Source: Planctomycetaceae bacterium
Lineage (GTDB): Bacteria > Planctomycetota > Phycisphaerae > Phycisphaerales > SM1A02
Assembly (NCBI GenBank): GCA_947459855.1
Contig: CANHFL010000039.1
Span: 1 to 7,484, forward strand
Reading direction: 5' to 3'
Length of the DNA: 7,484 nucleotides
A program made the translations under genes and the position numbers. Shown here piece by piece: positions 1-6,453 of this stretch. The notes below the pieces were generated by a model. The model saw only the letters and a list, made by a program, of their open reading frames with translations, was not told where the DNA came from and did no database searches. Numbering within the stretch: position 1 is the stretch's first letter; each line of letters starts with the position of its first letter.

Positions 1-615
1 GTCCCGCTCATCCACTGGATGCTGCTGGGATGGCTGCCGATCCCGCGGATGCGCACGACGAACGACCCCGCGACGAGCGCCGGCTGCGGCCAGTTCCTGC
101 TTGTTCGGCGCGAGGCATGGCATGCCGCTGGGCGCCACGAGGCATTCAGGGACAGCATGCACGACGGCATCAAGCTGCCGCGGAACCTTCGCCGGGCCGG
201 GCTGCATACGGACCTCTTCGACGGCACCGACGTGGTGAGCTGCCGCATGTACCGCGACGCGGGCCAGACGTGGCGCGGGTTCACGAAGAACGCGTATGAG
301 GGGCTGGGATCGCCGGTCGTCCTGGGCGTCTTCACGTTCATCGAGGTCGTCGGCATCCTGCTGCCGTGGGTGTGGCTGCCGTGTGCGCTGTTGGTCGGCG
401 GCGTGGGCACGGGTCCGATCGTGCTGGCGTGCTTCGCCATCCTGGCGCAGCTGGTGCAGCGCGCGTTGCTTGCGGCGCGATTCCGGCAGTCATGGCTGTG
501 CGTGGCGCTGCACCCGCTCACGATCGCACTGCTGGTGGCGATCCAGTGGCGCAGCTGGTGGCTGCACCGGACGGGTCGCCGCGCGTGGAAGGGGCGGAGC
601 ACGCAACCCGGTTGA
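1..615 (+). CDS. Family 2 glycosyltransferase, C-terminal part (5' end outside window)
   Basis: The frame is open from the first base, so the start lies upstream and 204 residues are visible. The cytoplasmic part ends with a run typical of GT2 enzymes: a small-residue strand SAGCGQFLLVRREAW (residues 26-40), a G-R-H-E-A-F segment, then HDGIKLPRNLRRAG (54-67), which sits where these enzymes have the acidic motif of the acceptor site. Three hydrophobic stretches follow (about 104-126, 127-150 and 165-183). The tail is basic and Trp-rich and ends in WKGR (196-199), a C-terminus seen in membrane-anchored glycosyltransferases that act on lipid, carotenoid or hopanoid-type acceptors. I infer transfer of a sugar from an activated donor to a lipid acceptor at the inner membrane; the acceptor cannot be told. 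The N-terminal DXD region is not in the window. The gene converges on thiG, and its TGA stop lies in the loop of a hairpin. Confidence 0.8.
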   Translation, partial: VPLIHWMLLGWLPIPRMRTTNDPATSAGCGQFLLVRREAWHAAGRHEAFRDSMHDGIKLPRNLRRAGLHTDLFDGTDVVSCRMYRDAGQTWRGFTKNAYEGLGSPVVLGVFTFIEVVGILLPWVWLPCALLVGGVGTGPIVLACFAILAQLVQRALLAARFRQSWLCVALHPLTIALLVAIQWRSWWLHRTGRRAWKGRSTQPG

Positions 616-704
616 CCGGGTTGACCGTGTGGACCTGGTGCATGCGCCCGATCCCGGTGGACATGCGTGCTTCGGGCGGGTGAACCCGGTCAACCGGGTT
701 GCGT
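603..704. terminator. Inverted-repeat pair between convergent genes, likely bidirectional terminator
   Basis: Positions 601-622 and 683-704 are perfect 22-base reverse complements, separated by 60 bases. Each arm also folds on itself: a 7-bp stem AACCCGG/CCGGGTT with loop TTGA at 605-622, and the same stem with loop TCAA at 683-700. The left loop holds the stop codon of the glycosyltransferase gene, and the right arm ends two bases before the thiG stop (706-708, minus strand). Placement between two converging genes fits transcription termination from both sides. No T-tract follows either stem, so a classical intrinsic terminator is not shown. The arms are built of 9-base units (GGTTGACCG), described separately. 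Confidence 0.6.
610..636 (+). repeat. Short tandem 9-bp repeat, mirrored at 678-695
   Basis: GGTTGACCG occurs twice in a row at 610-618 and 619-627. A degenerate third copy, TGTGGACCT, lies at 628-636. The same unit occurs in inverted orientation at 687-695, with one diverged copy at 678-686 that reads GGTTCACCC on the minus strand. The unit array rather than random base composition therefore generates the inverted repeat of the convergent gap. Its role beyond hairpin formation is unknown. Confidence 0.6.
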
Positions 705-705
705 C

Positions 706-1575
706 TTACTCGCCCGGGATCGTCGTGATCACGCCGTCCCACGGGCTGCTGGCGCTCGCATAGAGCTTCTTGCCGATGCGTCCCGACCGCGCGCCGAACC
801 AGCCCGCGTCGCAGGCCAGGCGCATCGCGTGCGCCATGTTCACCGCGTCGCGCGCGTGGGCGATGCCCGTGTTCAGCAGCACGCCGTCCGCACCCAGCTC
901 CATGGCCACGGTCACGTCGCTGGGCGTCCCCACGCCGGCGTCGACGATGACCGGGAACGACGGATCGCCGCCGTGCTCCGGCGACTTCAGCAGGTCCAGG
1001 ATGATGCGGATCGCCGCCGGGTTCGCGATGCCTCGGCCGGTGCCGATCGGGCTGCCGGCGGGCATCACGCTCGCCGCGCCGGCGTCGCGCAGGCGCGTCG
1101 CCATGATCGGGTCGTCGCTCGTGTAGCAGAGCACCGTGAAGCCGTCGGCGACCAGTTCCTTGCAGGCCTCGAGCGTGCCCACCGGGTCCGGAAGGAGCGT
1201 CTTGCGGTCGCCCAGCACCTCGAGCTTCACCCAGCCCGCGCCGGGGTTGCCGAGCTGCTCCAGGATCTCGCGGCCCAGGCGGCTGACGCGCACGGCGTCC
1301 TCGGCGCTGAAGCAGCCGGCCGTGTTGGGCAGGATGGTGATCCTGTCGAGCGGCAGGAAGTCCAGGATCGAGCGCCCCTCGGCGTCGACCAGGCGCTCGC
1401 GGCGCACGGCGACCGTCACGCAGTCCGCGCCGCTGGCGGCGACCGCGGCCTGCATCGTGGCGTAGTCCTTGTACTTCCCCGTGCCCACCACCAGGCGGCT
1501 GCGCAGCGTGAAGCCGCCGACCTTCAGGGCGGGGATCGCGGGTGTGGCGGGAGCGGGGGTCTGCAGGGTGGTCAT
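706..1575 (-). CDS. thiG: Thiazole synthase ThiG
   Basis: A 289-residue protein that forms the thiazole phosphate ring of thiamine in the cytoplasm. It condenses 1-deoxy-D-xylulose 5-phosphate, dehydroglycine and sulfur delivered by ThiS thiocarboxylate. Family motifs are present in order: GTGKY (31-35), LPNTAGC (82-88), WVKLEV (115-120) with K117 the expected Schiff-base lysine, [11 protein letters not shown] (173-183), [10 protein letters not shown] (211-220) and LLNTGIAHA (233-241). The chosen ATG at 1573-1575 is preceded by AGGA with 6 bases of spacing, a usable ribosome site. The protein is slightly longer than the usual 255-270 residues because of a Pro/Ala-rich leader (about residues 5-16) and a small insertion near 199-206 (PEHGGDPS) before the strand leading to VDAG. 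It follows thiS by 34 bases and belongs to the same operon. An open frame continues upstream of the ATG but lies over thiS in another frame and shows no ThiG similarity. Confidence 0.96.
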   Translation of the reverse strand: MTTLQTPAPATPAIPALKVGGFTLRSRLVVGTGKYKDYATMQAAVAASGADCVTVAVRRERLVDAEGRSILDFLPLDRITILPNTAGCFSAEDAVRVSRLGREILEQLGNPGAGWVKLEVLGDRKTLLPDPVGTLEACKELVADGFTVLCYTSDDPIMATRLRDAGAASVMPAGSPIGTGRGIANPAAIRIILDLLKSPEHGGDPSFPVIVDAGVGTPSDVTVAMELGADGVLLNTGIAHARDAVNMAHAMRLACDAGWFGARSGRIGKKLYASASSPWDGVITTIPGE

Positions 1576-1609
1576 GGCGGGTCCTGTCGGGGGTCCGTGG
1601 GTGCGCGGT

Positions 1610-1810
1610 TCAGCCGCCGCCGACGAGGGTGACGATCTCGACTCGGTCGTCGGCGCGCAGGGCATGCGCGGCGTGGCGCGCCTTGGGCACAAGCTGGGCA
1701 TTCACCTCGACGGCGCACGGCGAGCGCTCCAGGCCGAGGGTGCGGACGAGGTCCGCGACCGTCGCCACGCCGGGGCAGTCCTTCGCTTCGCCGTTCACGG
1801 TCAGACGCAT
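1610..1810 (-). CDS. thiS: Sulfur carrier protein ThiS
   Basis: A 66-residue ubiquitin-fold (beta-grasp) protein. Its C-terminal glycine is adenylated and turned into a thiocarboxylate that supplies sulfur to ThiG. Seen in the sequence: an N-terminal strand MRLTVNGE, a [11 protein letters not shown] helix (17-27), the strand-loop VEVNAQLVP (34-42) typical of ThiS, a DRVEIV strand (55-60) and the diagnostic C-terminus VGGG (63-66). Length matches the family. The ATG at 1808-1810 lacks a Shine-Dalgarno but has TACACT 6 bases upstream, suggesting a leaderless message. An in-frame start further upstream (1925-1927) would add 39 basic, low-complexity residues and overlap the divergent lipoprotein gene, so I rejected it. 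With only 44 bases to that gene there is no room for a TPP riboswitch. Confidence 0.93.
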   Translation of the reverse strand: MRLTVNGEAKDCPGVATVADLVRTLGLERSPCAVEVNAQLVPKARHAAHALRADDRVEIVTLVGGG

Positions 1811-1822
1811 CCCGGCAGTGTA
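1811..1822 (-). promoter_or_regulatory. Putative -10 element of thiSG, leaderless type
   Basis: On the minus strand TACACT (1817-1822) lies 6 bases before the thiS ATG. This matches the TANNNT -10 pattern and spacing known for leaderless genes in high-GC bacteria. No convincing -35 box was found. The start of transcription at or next to the ATG is an inference. Confidence 0.5.
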
Positions 1823-1842
1823 GGCGGAGGATGCGGGCGGGC

Positions 1843-1854
1843 TACCATCCGTGC
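1843..1854 (+). promoter_or_regulatory. Putative -10 element of the lipoprotein-NHL-peroxidase operon
   Basis: TACCAT (1843-1848) lies 6 bases before the GTG at 1855-1857, with the same geometry as in front of thiS on the other strand. It decides the start: the in-frame ATG at 1831 directly abuts GGAGG, which is too close for ribosome binding, and lies upstream of this hexamer. The -10 elements of the two divergent units are only 20 bases apart, so the two polymerases probably compete. Confidence 0.5.
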
Positions 1855-2748
1855 GTGATCGCCGCCCCCGCGAATGCCGTCCGACGCCTGCTCCGCGCCG
1901 CCGTCCCCATGCTGGCGGCGCTGGCATTGGTCGGATTCGGCGGCTGCCGGAAGCCGAAGTACGACACGTCGACGCCGCAGAAGGCCGTCGAGGCGATGGA
2001 GTCCATGGTGCGCGACGGGCGACCCGAACTGCTCCCGACGCTGCTCTACGTGGAGCCGCGCGACGTCACCTACGCCGACGGCGTGACCGAGGCGAGCGCG
2101 ATCGAGGACGTGAAGCGCAAGGCGGGCGACATGCTGGGCCAGCTCTGGCGCGTCTCGACCAAGATCAAGCGCCGCTACCCGCAGGACGTGGACGCGCTGC
2201 TGGCGCAGGGCGGCACCTGGGCCTCGGGGCAGGGCGGCGGCGACATCGTGGCGAAGATCATGGCCGACCCGTTCGGCTGGCTGGACGCGAACCGCGCGCG
2301 GCTGGAGGTCGAGGACCTGGGCGACGGCACCGCGGCATTCAACGTCGACGGCAAGCCGATCCTGGGTGGCGTGCTGACGATGGTCGAGACGAAGGACGGA
2401 TGGCGCGTCACCTTCCCGGCGGAACTGGTCCGCCAGAGCGAGTACTTCCCCGACACGCGCGAGGAGTGGGCCGTGGTCGCGTTCCTGATGCTTGCCATCG
2501 AGAACGCGCTGACCGACTTCGAGAACGAGATCGACTCGGGGAAGTATGCGACGCTCCAGGCCGCCGGTGAACGGGCCGGGCGCCTGGTCGCCGAGAGCGC
2601 CGGCGCGCAGGCGATCATCTTCGTGATGATGCAGCGCAACCAGCCAGGCAAGGACCCGCCGAAGGGTTCGGGCGTCGGCGTGCCGATGGAGAGGTTCATG
2701 GGCCAGGCAGGGAACCAGATGCGCCGACGCGCGGAGCCGAAGGACTGA
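1855..2748 (+). CDS. Predicted lipoprotein of unknown function, first gene of redox operon
   Basis: From GTG 1855 the product has 297 residues. It begins with a signal peptide: basic RR at 10-11 and R14, a hydrophobic core (about 15-27) and a lipobox-like FGGC with C31 as the acylation site. The -3 position is Phe, not the usual Leu. The mature protein opens with KPKYDTSTPQKAVEAMESMV, the pattern of secreted helical proteins that count out repeated helices, and is mixed alpha/beta with many charged residues. A segment with a short hairpin (LGDGTAAFNVDGKPILGG, about 155-172) precedes a helical C-terminal half. No known domain was recognised. It shares one base of its stop (TGATG) with the start of the NHL gene, so translation is probably coupled and the product likely works with that protein at the membrane. 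A start at ATG 1831 would add 8 residues without changing the reading. Confidence 0.82.
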   Translation: MIAAPANAVRRLLRAAVPMLAALALVGFGGCRKPKYDTSTPQKAVEAMESMVRDGRPELLPTLLYVEPRDVTYADGVTEASAIEDVKRKAGDMLGQLWRVSTKIKRRYPQDVDALLAQGGTWASGQGGGDIVAKIMADPFGWLDANRARLEVEDLGDGTAAFNVDGKPILGGVLTMVETKDGWRVTFPAELVRQSEYFPDTREEWAVVAFLMLAIENALTDFENEIDSGKYATLQAAGERAGRLVAESAGAQAIIFVMMQRNQPGKDPPKGSGVGVPMERFMGQAGNQMRRRAEPKD

Positions 2749-5168
2749 TGCGGCGCGCGGACCTTCGGGCGGCGATGGTCCTGGCCGGGGCAATCGCGTG
2801 CTGTTCCGCTGCGGCGCCGGCCGCGCCTCCGGCCGCGGGTCTCGGCTACGGCCAGTGGATCCGCACCGTCGAGGGCCTGGACGACGTGCGCGCGGCCCTG
2901 ATCGACGACGACGGCGCCGTCACGGCGCTGCTCGGCGCAGGCGGGGTCGTACGTGTATCGCCGGACGGTGCCCGCACGCAGGTCGTCGCAGGCGCGCCCG
3001 ACGGGCCGGTGCTCGTGGGTGCCGCGATGGCGCGTGCGCCCGACGGGCGCCTGGCCGTGGTGGGCACCATCCGTGCCGCCGCGGACGGCGCCCCCGGCGG
3101 TGGCCTGCTGCTGGCCGCGCGCGGCGGTGCAGCCACGGGCGTGCCGCTGCTGCCGGACGACCGGCGCTCGCGGCCGGTCGGTGTGGCGTTCGATGGCGAC
3201 CGGATCCTGGTGGCGGACGCCGGCACCCCGCGCGTGATCGTGTGCACGGCGGACGGCACCCCGAAGGCCGCGTGGAGCGTGCAGGCCAAGCCGCCCGCGG
3301 CGCTGCCGACGGTGCTCGGAGGCATCGCCGCGGCGAACGGCGTCGTTGCGGTGACCGACGTCGCGAACAACCTGGTGCTGCTGCTCAGCGCCGCCGACGG
3401 CACGCTCACGTCGCAGCACGGCGACCGCGGCGCGTTCCCGGGGATGTGGCAGTCACCCGCCGGCGTGGCGTGGGACGGTGCCGCGTTCCTGGTCACCGAC
3501 ACGCTCAACCACCGCGTGGTGCGGCTGGACCTGGCCGGCAAGGTGCTCGACCAGTGGGGCATGCACGCGGTCCGGCCTCGCGAGGGCAGCGGCAAGATCC
3601 ATTACCCGGTGGATGCGAGCGCCAGCCCGGATGGCCGCCTTGCCGTGGTGGCCGAGCCGTTCGAGCGTCGTGCGCAGGTATTCGGCCACACGCCGCCGCC
3701 GGACCCGAAGAAGCCGCGGATGACGCCGCTTCCCGGGATCGACGGCGTGGCCAGCCACTTCAGCACCGGGCTCGCGGTGGACGGCAAGACGCTCCTGGTC
3801 TACGAGCCCGAGTCGGCGTCGGCGCTGATCTTCGACCTGCGCACGGACCCGCCGATCCACGTCACGACGTTCGGTGGCCCCGGGACGCGCGCGGGGCAGT
3901 TCGGGCAGGTGACCGCGATGTGCGTGGACGACGCGGCGAACCGGCTGTGGCTGGCGGACCCTCTGCGCGGCGTCCTGGGCGAGTGGACGCTCCTGCGCGA
4001 CGGCACGGCGCCGCACTTCGACCCATTCATGGCCAAGCTCGTGCGCGAGGTGCCGCTGGCGCCGATGGGTGCCGCCGCCGCGGAACGCGACCGTGACGGC
4101 GCGGCGCTTCGGGGCGCGGAGCCGGCGACCGTGTGGCCGGTCGATCTCCGCCTGGCGCCGGGGGATTCGCTGGCGATGCTCGACGCGAACGGCCCGCGGA
4201 TCGTGCTGATGGACCGATCGCTGCGCCTGCTTCCCACGACGCTTCCGTTGGATGCGGTGGTCGCCGATCCCACGCAGTTCGCGGTGATCGACCAGGGGGT
4301 CGCGGTCGTCGACTCGGCTCGGCGCAGCGTTGCGCTGGTGCAGGCGCCGTGGTCGGCGGGATTCGACGCCGGCCCTGGCCGGCGGGCGCGGAGCGTGCTG
4401 CGGCCGATCACGGGAGCCGTGCGTCCGTTCGGCATCGCGGCGATCCCGGGAGGCGAGCGCGGGCAGCCGAAGGCGATCGCGATTTCCGACGCCGGGGCTG
4501 ACATCGTCACGGTCTTCGATCCGCTGACCTGGCAGGCACGGGCGACCGGTGGCTCGCACGGCTCCAAGCCCGGCGAGCTGTGGGAGCCGGGCGCGGTGGC
4601 GTGGAGCGCTGCCGACGGTCGCGTCGTCGTGGTCGACCACGGCAACCACCGCATCCAGACGTTCACGCCGGACGGTCTGTGGCAGTCGAGCTACGGCATC
4701 GGTCGACCCTACGTGCGACCCAAGGACCCGCAGGCAACCGGGCCCGTGGTGCCCGAGGGCAAGGCGCCGAGCGCCGACGGTGCGGCGGACACGCGCGCGC
4801 AGTTCCCGGCGCCGACGAAGGACGCCGACGGCTGGTGGCACGCCCGCAGCGCGGCCGGCACGCTCCAAGTGGCGTGGCGTATCGATGGCCCGAACGGTGT
4901 ACCGCCCGTGCGCCAACCGTTCGCGATCGCGTTCCGCGTGTCGCGCGTCGCGGGTGGCACGCCCTTCGAGGGAGACCTGCGCGTCGACGCCGCGATGCCG
5001 CAGCACGGCCACGGGATGAACGTGGCGCCCACCGTGAAGTCGACCGGGCCCGGCGAGTTCCGCGCCGAGGGCATGCTCTTCCACATGCCCGGCTACTGGG
5101 AGCTGTACTTCGACGCCGTCGAGGCAGGGCGCCTGGAGCGCGCGCAGGGGACGGTGACGCTCGAATGA
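2748..5168 (+). CDS. Secreted NHL-type beta-propeller protein with C-terminal YtkA-like domain
   Basis: An 806-residue protein. MRRADLR plus a hydrophobic stretch (8-19) and an Ala/Pro-rich region form a signal peptide. Residues about 36-650 consist of repeated propeller blades. Clear NHL blades lie at 143-177 (ILVADAGTPRVIV), 236-271 (FLVTDTLNHRVVRLDLAGKV) and 614-650 (VVVVDHGNHRIQTFTPDG). Weaker ones lie between, giving about 11-12 segments, compatible with two six-bladed propellers. Residues about 690-805 resemble the YtkA-like (FixH-related) fold, with MPQHGHGM (750-757), GMLFHMPGYWEL (775-786) and a closing beta strand. M750, H753, H755, M757, H779 and M780 could bind copper or another metal; this is an inference. 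The start overlaps the lipoprotein stop by one base, with GAAGGA just upstream. The stop overlaps the peroxidase start (ATGA). NHL proteins usually act as binding scaffolds; no substrate can be named. Confidence 0.85.
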   Translation: MRRADLRAAMVLAGAIACCSAAAPAAPPAAGLGYGQWIRTVEGLDDVRAALIDDDGAVTALLGAGGVVRVSPDGARTQVVAGAPDGPVLVGAAMARAPDGRLAVVGTIRAAADGAPGGGLLLAARGGAATGVPLLPDDRRSRPVGVAFDGDRILVADAGTPRVIVCTADGTPKAAWSVQAKPPAALPTVLGGIAAANGVVAVTDVANNLVLLLSAADGTLTSQHGDRGAFPGMWQSPAGVAWDGAAFLVTDTLNHRVVRLDLAGKVLDQWGMHAVRPREGSGKIHYPVDASASPDGRLAVVAEPFERRAQVFGHTPPPDPKKPRMTPLPGIDGVASHFSTGLAVDGKTLLVYEPESASALIFDLRTDPPIHVTTFGGPGTRAGQFGQVTAMCVDDAANRLWLADPLRGVLGEWTLLRDGTAPHFDPFMAKLVREVPLAPMGAAAAERDRDGAALRGAEPATVWPVDLRLAPGDSLAMLDANGPRIVLMDRSLRLLPTTLPLDAVVADPTQFAVIDQGVAVVDSARRSVALVQAPWSAGFDAGPGRRARSVLRPITGAVRPFGIAAIPGGERGQPKAIAISDAGADIVTVFDPLTWQARATGGSHGSKPGELWEPGAVAWSAADGRVVVVDHGNHRIQTFTPDGLWQSSYGIGRPYVRPKDPQATGPVVPEGKAPSADGAADTRAQFPAPTKDADGWWHARSAAGTLQVAWRIDGPNGVPPVRQPFAIAFRVSRVAGGTPFEGDLRVDAAMPQHGHGMNVAPTVKSTGPGEFRAEGMLFHMPGYWELYFDAVEAGRLERAQGTVTLE

Positions 5169-6400
5169 CCGGCGTGCTCCTGGCGGTGTGCCTCCTGCTG
5201 CAGGCCGCGCCGGTGCCGACGGCGCCGGCTGGGCCGGCGGCGCCCGATGCTGTCGTCCGCCCGGCCGGTCCGGCCGCGGGCGGCTGGCTGACGGAGCAGC
5301 TTGCGGCGCGCGTGCGGCGCAACCCGCCGCTCGGGCCGGTGCCCGCCGACCCCACGAATCGCTGGGCCGACAGCGAGGCCGCCGCGCAGCTGGGGCACCG
5401 CATCTTCTTCGACGAGCGATTCTCGGCAAGCGGCCGCGTCGCGTGCTCCTCATGCCACGATCCCGCGCACGGCTTCAGCGATCCGCGCCCGCTGGCGAAG
5501 GGCGAGGGCTCCGGCACGCGTCACTCGATGCGCGTCCTGAACGTCGCGCACCAGCGCTGGTTCACGTGGGACGGGCGCGCGGACACGCTGTGGAGCCAGG
5601 CCGTGCAGCCGTTCGAGACCCCGCATGAGATGAACCTGCCGCGTGCGAAGGTCGTCGCCCGGGTGGCCGGCGACTCTGTCCTGCGTGACGCCTACCTCCG
5701 CGCGTTCGGGCAGGCCCCGCCGGCGGCGGATGCCGCGCCCGCGGCCGTCGACGCCGCGTTCGCGCAGATCGGCAAGGCGCTGGCCGCATACGAACGGAAG
5801 CTGGTGTCGGGCCCCTCCGCCTACGACCGTTGGTGGACCCGCCGCGCCGCCGGCGACCCGAAGGCGGACCAGGAGCTCACCGACGCGCAGCGCCGCGGCC
5901 TGGCGCTTTTCTTCGGGAAGGCGAATTGCTTCCAGTGCCACCACGGCGCGCTCTTTTCCGACGGCGAGTTCCACATGCTGGGCGTACCGCCGCGCGATGG
6001 CGGGCAGCCGACCGATGCCGGCCGGTACGCCGTCATCGAGCGCATCCGCAGCGACCCCTTCAACGCCGCCGGCCCGCACTCGGACGACCCCGACGGCGTT
6101 CAGGCGCACATCTCGGCGTCGCTCGTGCGCACGCCCGACCAGTGGGGCGAGTTCCGCACCCCCAGCCTGCGGAACGTGGCGCAGACCCCGCCCTACATGC
6201 ACGCTGGACAGATGGCCACGCTGCCCGACGTGGTGCGCTTCTATTCGACGCTCGAGGGCGCGACCTCGCTGGACCACCACCGCGAGTCGGTGCTCACGAA
6301 GCTGGGGCTGTCCGCCTCGGACCAGGCCGATCTCGTGGCCTTCCTGGAGGCATTGACCGGTCCGCTGCCGGGCGCCCCGTGGGGCCGACCGCCCGGCTGA
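5165..6400 (+). CDS. Di-heme cytochrome c peroxidase / MauG-family protein
   Basis: A 411-residue exported protein with two covalent c-type heme sites, CSSCH (94-98) and CFQCH (255-259). Conserved family segments are LGHRIFFDERFS (76-87), the WDGRADTLWSQA stretch (135-146) that carries the tryptophan between the hemes, HEMN (154-157), FRTPSLRNVAQTPPYMHAG (330-348) and VVRFY (356-360). The family reduces hydrogen peroxide with electrons from a small donor, or in MauG oxidises a partner protein. Tyr360 lies 14 residues after His346, where I recall MauG having its tyrosine ligand and peroxidases a methionine, so a MauG-like chemistry is possible. The N-terminus is short and hydrophobic (4-15) without a basic residue, an unusual signal peptide, followed by a Pro/Ala linker to about residue 40. 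The ATG is embedded in the NHL stop, implying coupled synthesis; no in-frame ATG follows until residue 122. Confidence 0.93.
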   Translation: MTGVLLAVCLLLQAAPVPTAPAGPAAPDAVVRPAGPAAGGWLTEQLAARVRRNPPLGPVPADPTNRWADSEAAAQLGHRIFFDERFSASGRVACSSCHDPAHGFSDPRPLAKGEGSGTRHSMRVLNVAHQRWFTWDGRADTLWSQAVQPFETPHEMNLPRAKVVARVAGDSVLRDAYLRAFGQAPPAADAAPAAVDAAFAQIGKALAAYERKLVSGPSAYDRWWTRRAAGDPKADQELTDAQRRGLALFFGKANCFQCHHGALFSDGEFHMLGVPPRDGGQPTDAGRYAVIERIRSDPFNAAGPHSDDPDGVQAHISASLVRTPDQWGEFRTPSLRNVAQTPPYMHAGQMATLPDVVRFYSTLEGATSLDHHRESVLTKLGLSASDQADLVAFLEALTGPLPGAPWGRPPG

Positions 6401-6403
6401 GAA

Positions 6404-6415
6404 TTCCCCGGGGAA
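6404..6415. promoter_or_regulatory. 12-bp perfect palindrome, possible operator
   Basis: TTCCCCGGGGAA is a perfect palindrome just after the peroxidase stop and 26 bases before the putative -10 box of the next gene. It has no loop, so it is a poor terminator. Its place beside the expected -35 region fits a dimeric repressor or activator site. No regulator gene is in the window, and in such GC-rich DNA the core CCCCGGGG alone could arise by chance. Confidence 0.3.
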
Positions 6416-6440
6416 GCGCAACAGGGCCGCGGGCTTCCGG

Positions 6441-6453
6441 TAGGGTGCGTCGC
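6441..6453 (+). promoter_or_regulatory. Putative -10 element of the SUMF1-like gene, leaderless type
   Basis: TAGGGT (6441-6446) stands 7 bases before the ATG at 6454 and no Shine-Dalgarno lies between. This is the third TANNNT-start arrangement in the window. It suggests that the gene has its own promoter and is not only read through from the peroxidase operon 53 bases upstream. A weak -35 candidate, GCAACA, lies at 6418-6423 with 17 bases of spacing. Confidence 0.45.

Noticed and set aside
667..1632. A long plus-strand open frame opposite thiG
   Set aside because: It lies entirely antisense to a clear ThiG and encodes low-complexity sequence, a by-product of few stop codons at high GC.
1811..1854. 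A TPP riboswitch upstream of thiS
   Set aside because: The gap of 44 bases is too short, no THI-box-like sequence is present, and the likely promoter leaves no leader.
1801..2793. A 330-residue minus-strand open frame opposite the lipoprotein gene
   Set aside because: Composition is Arg/His/Leu-rich without motifs, and it overlaps the thiS start and the divergent promoter region.
4580..5164. An upstream extension of the peroxidase frame inside the NHL gene
   Set aside because: The extension is Arg-rich nonsense in another frame of the YtkA-like region; the ATG at 5165 gives a hydrophobic leader and a 4-base coupling overlap.
3453..5453. A 666-residue open frame on the minus strand opposite the NHL and peroxidase genes
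   Set aside because: Its predicted product is Arg/Pro/Ala/His-rich low-complexity sequence without domains, as expected opposite a GC-rich gene; the plus-strand frames show real family motifs.
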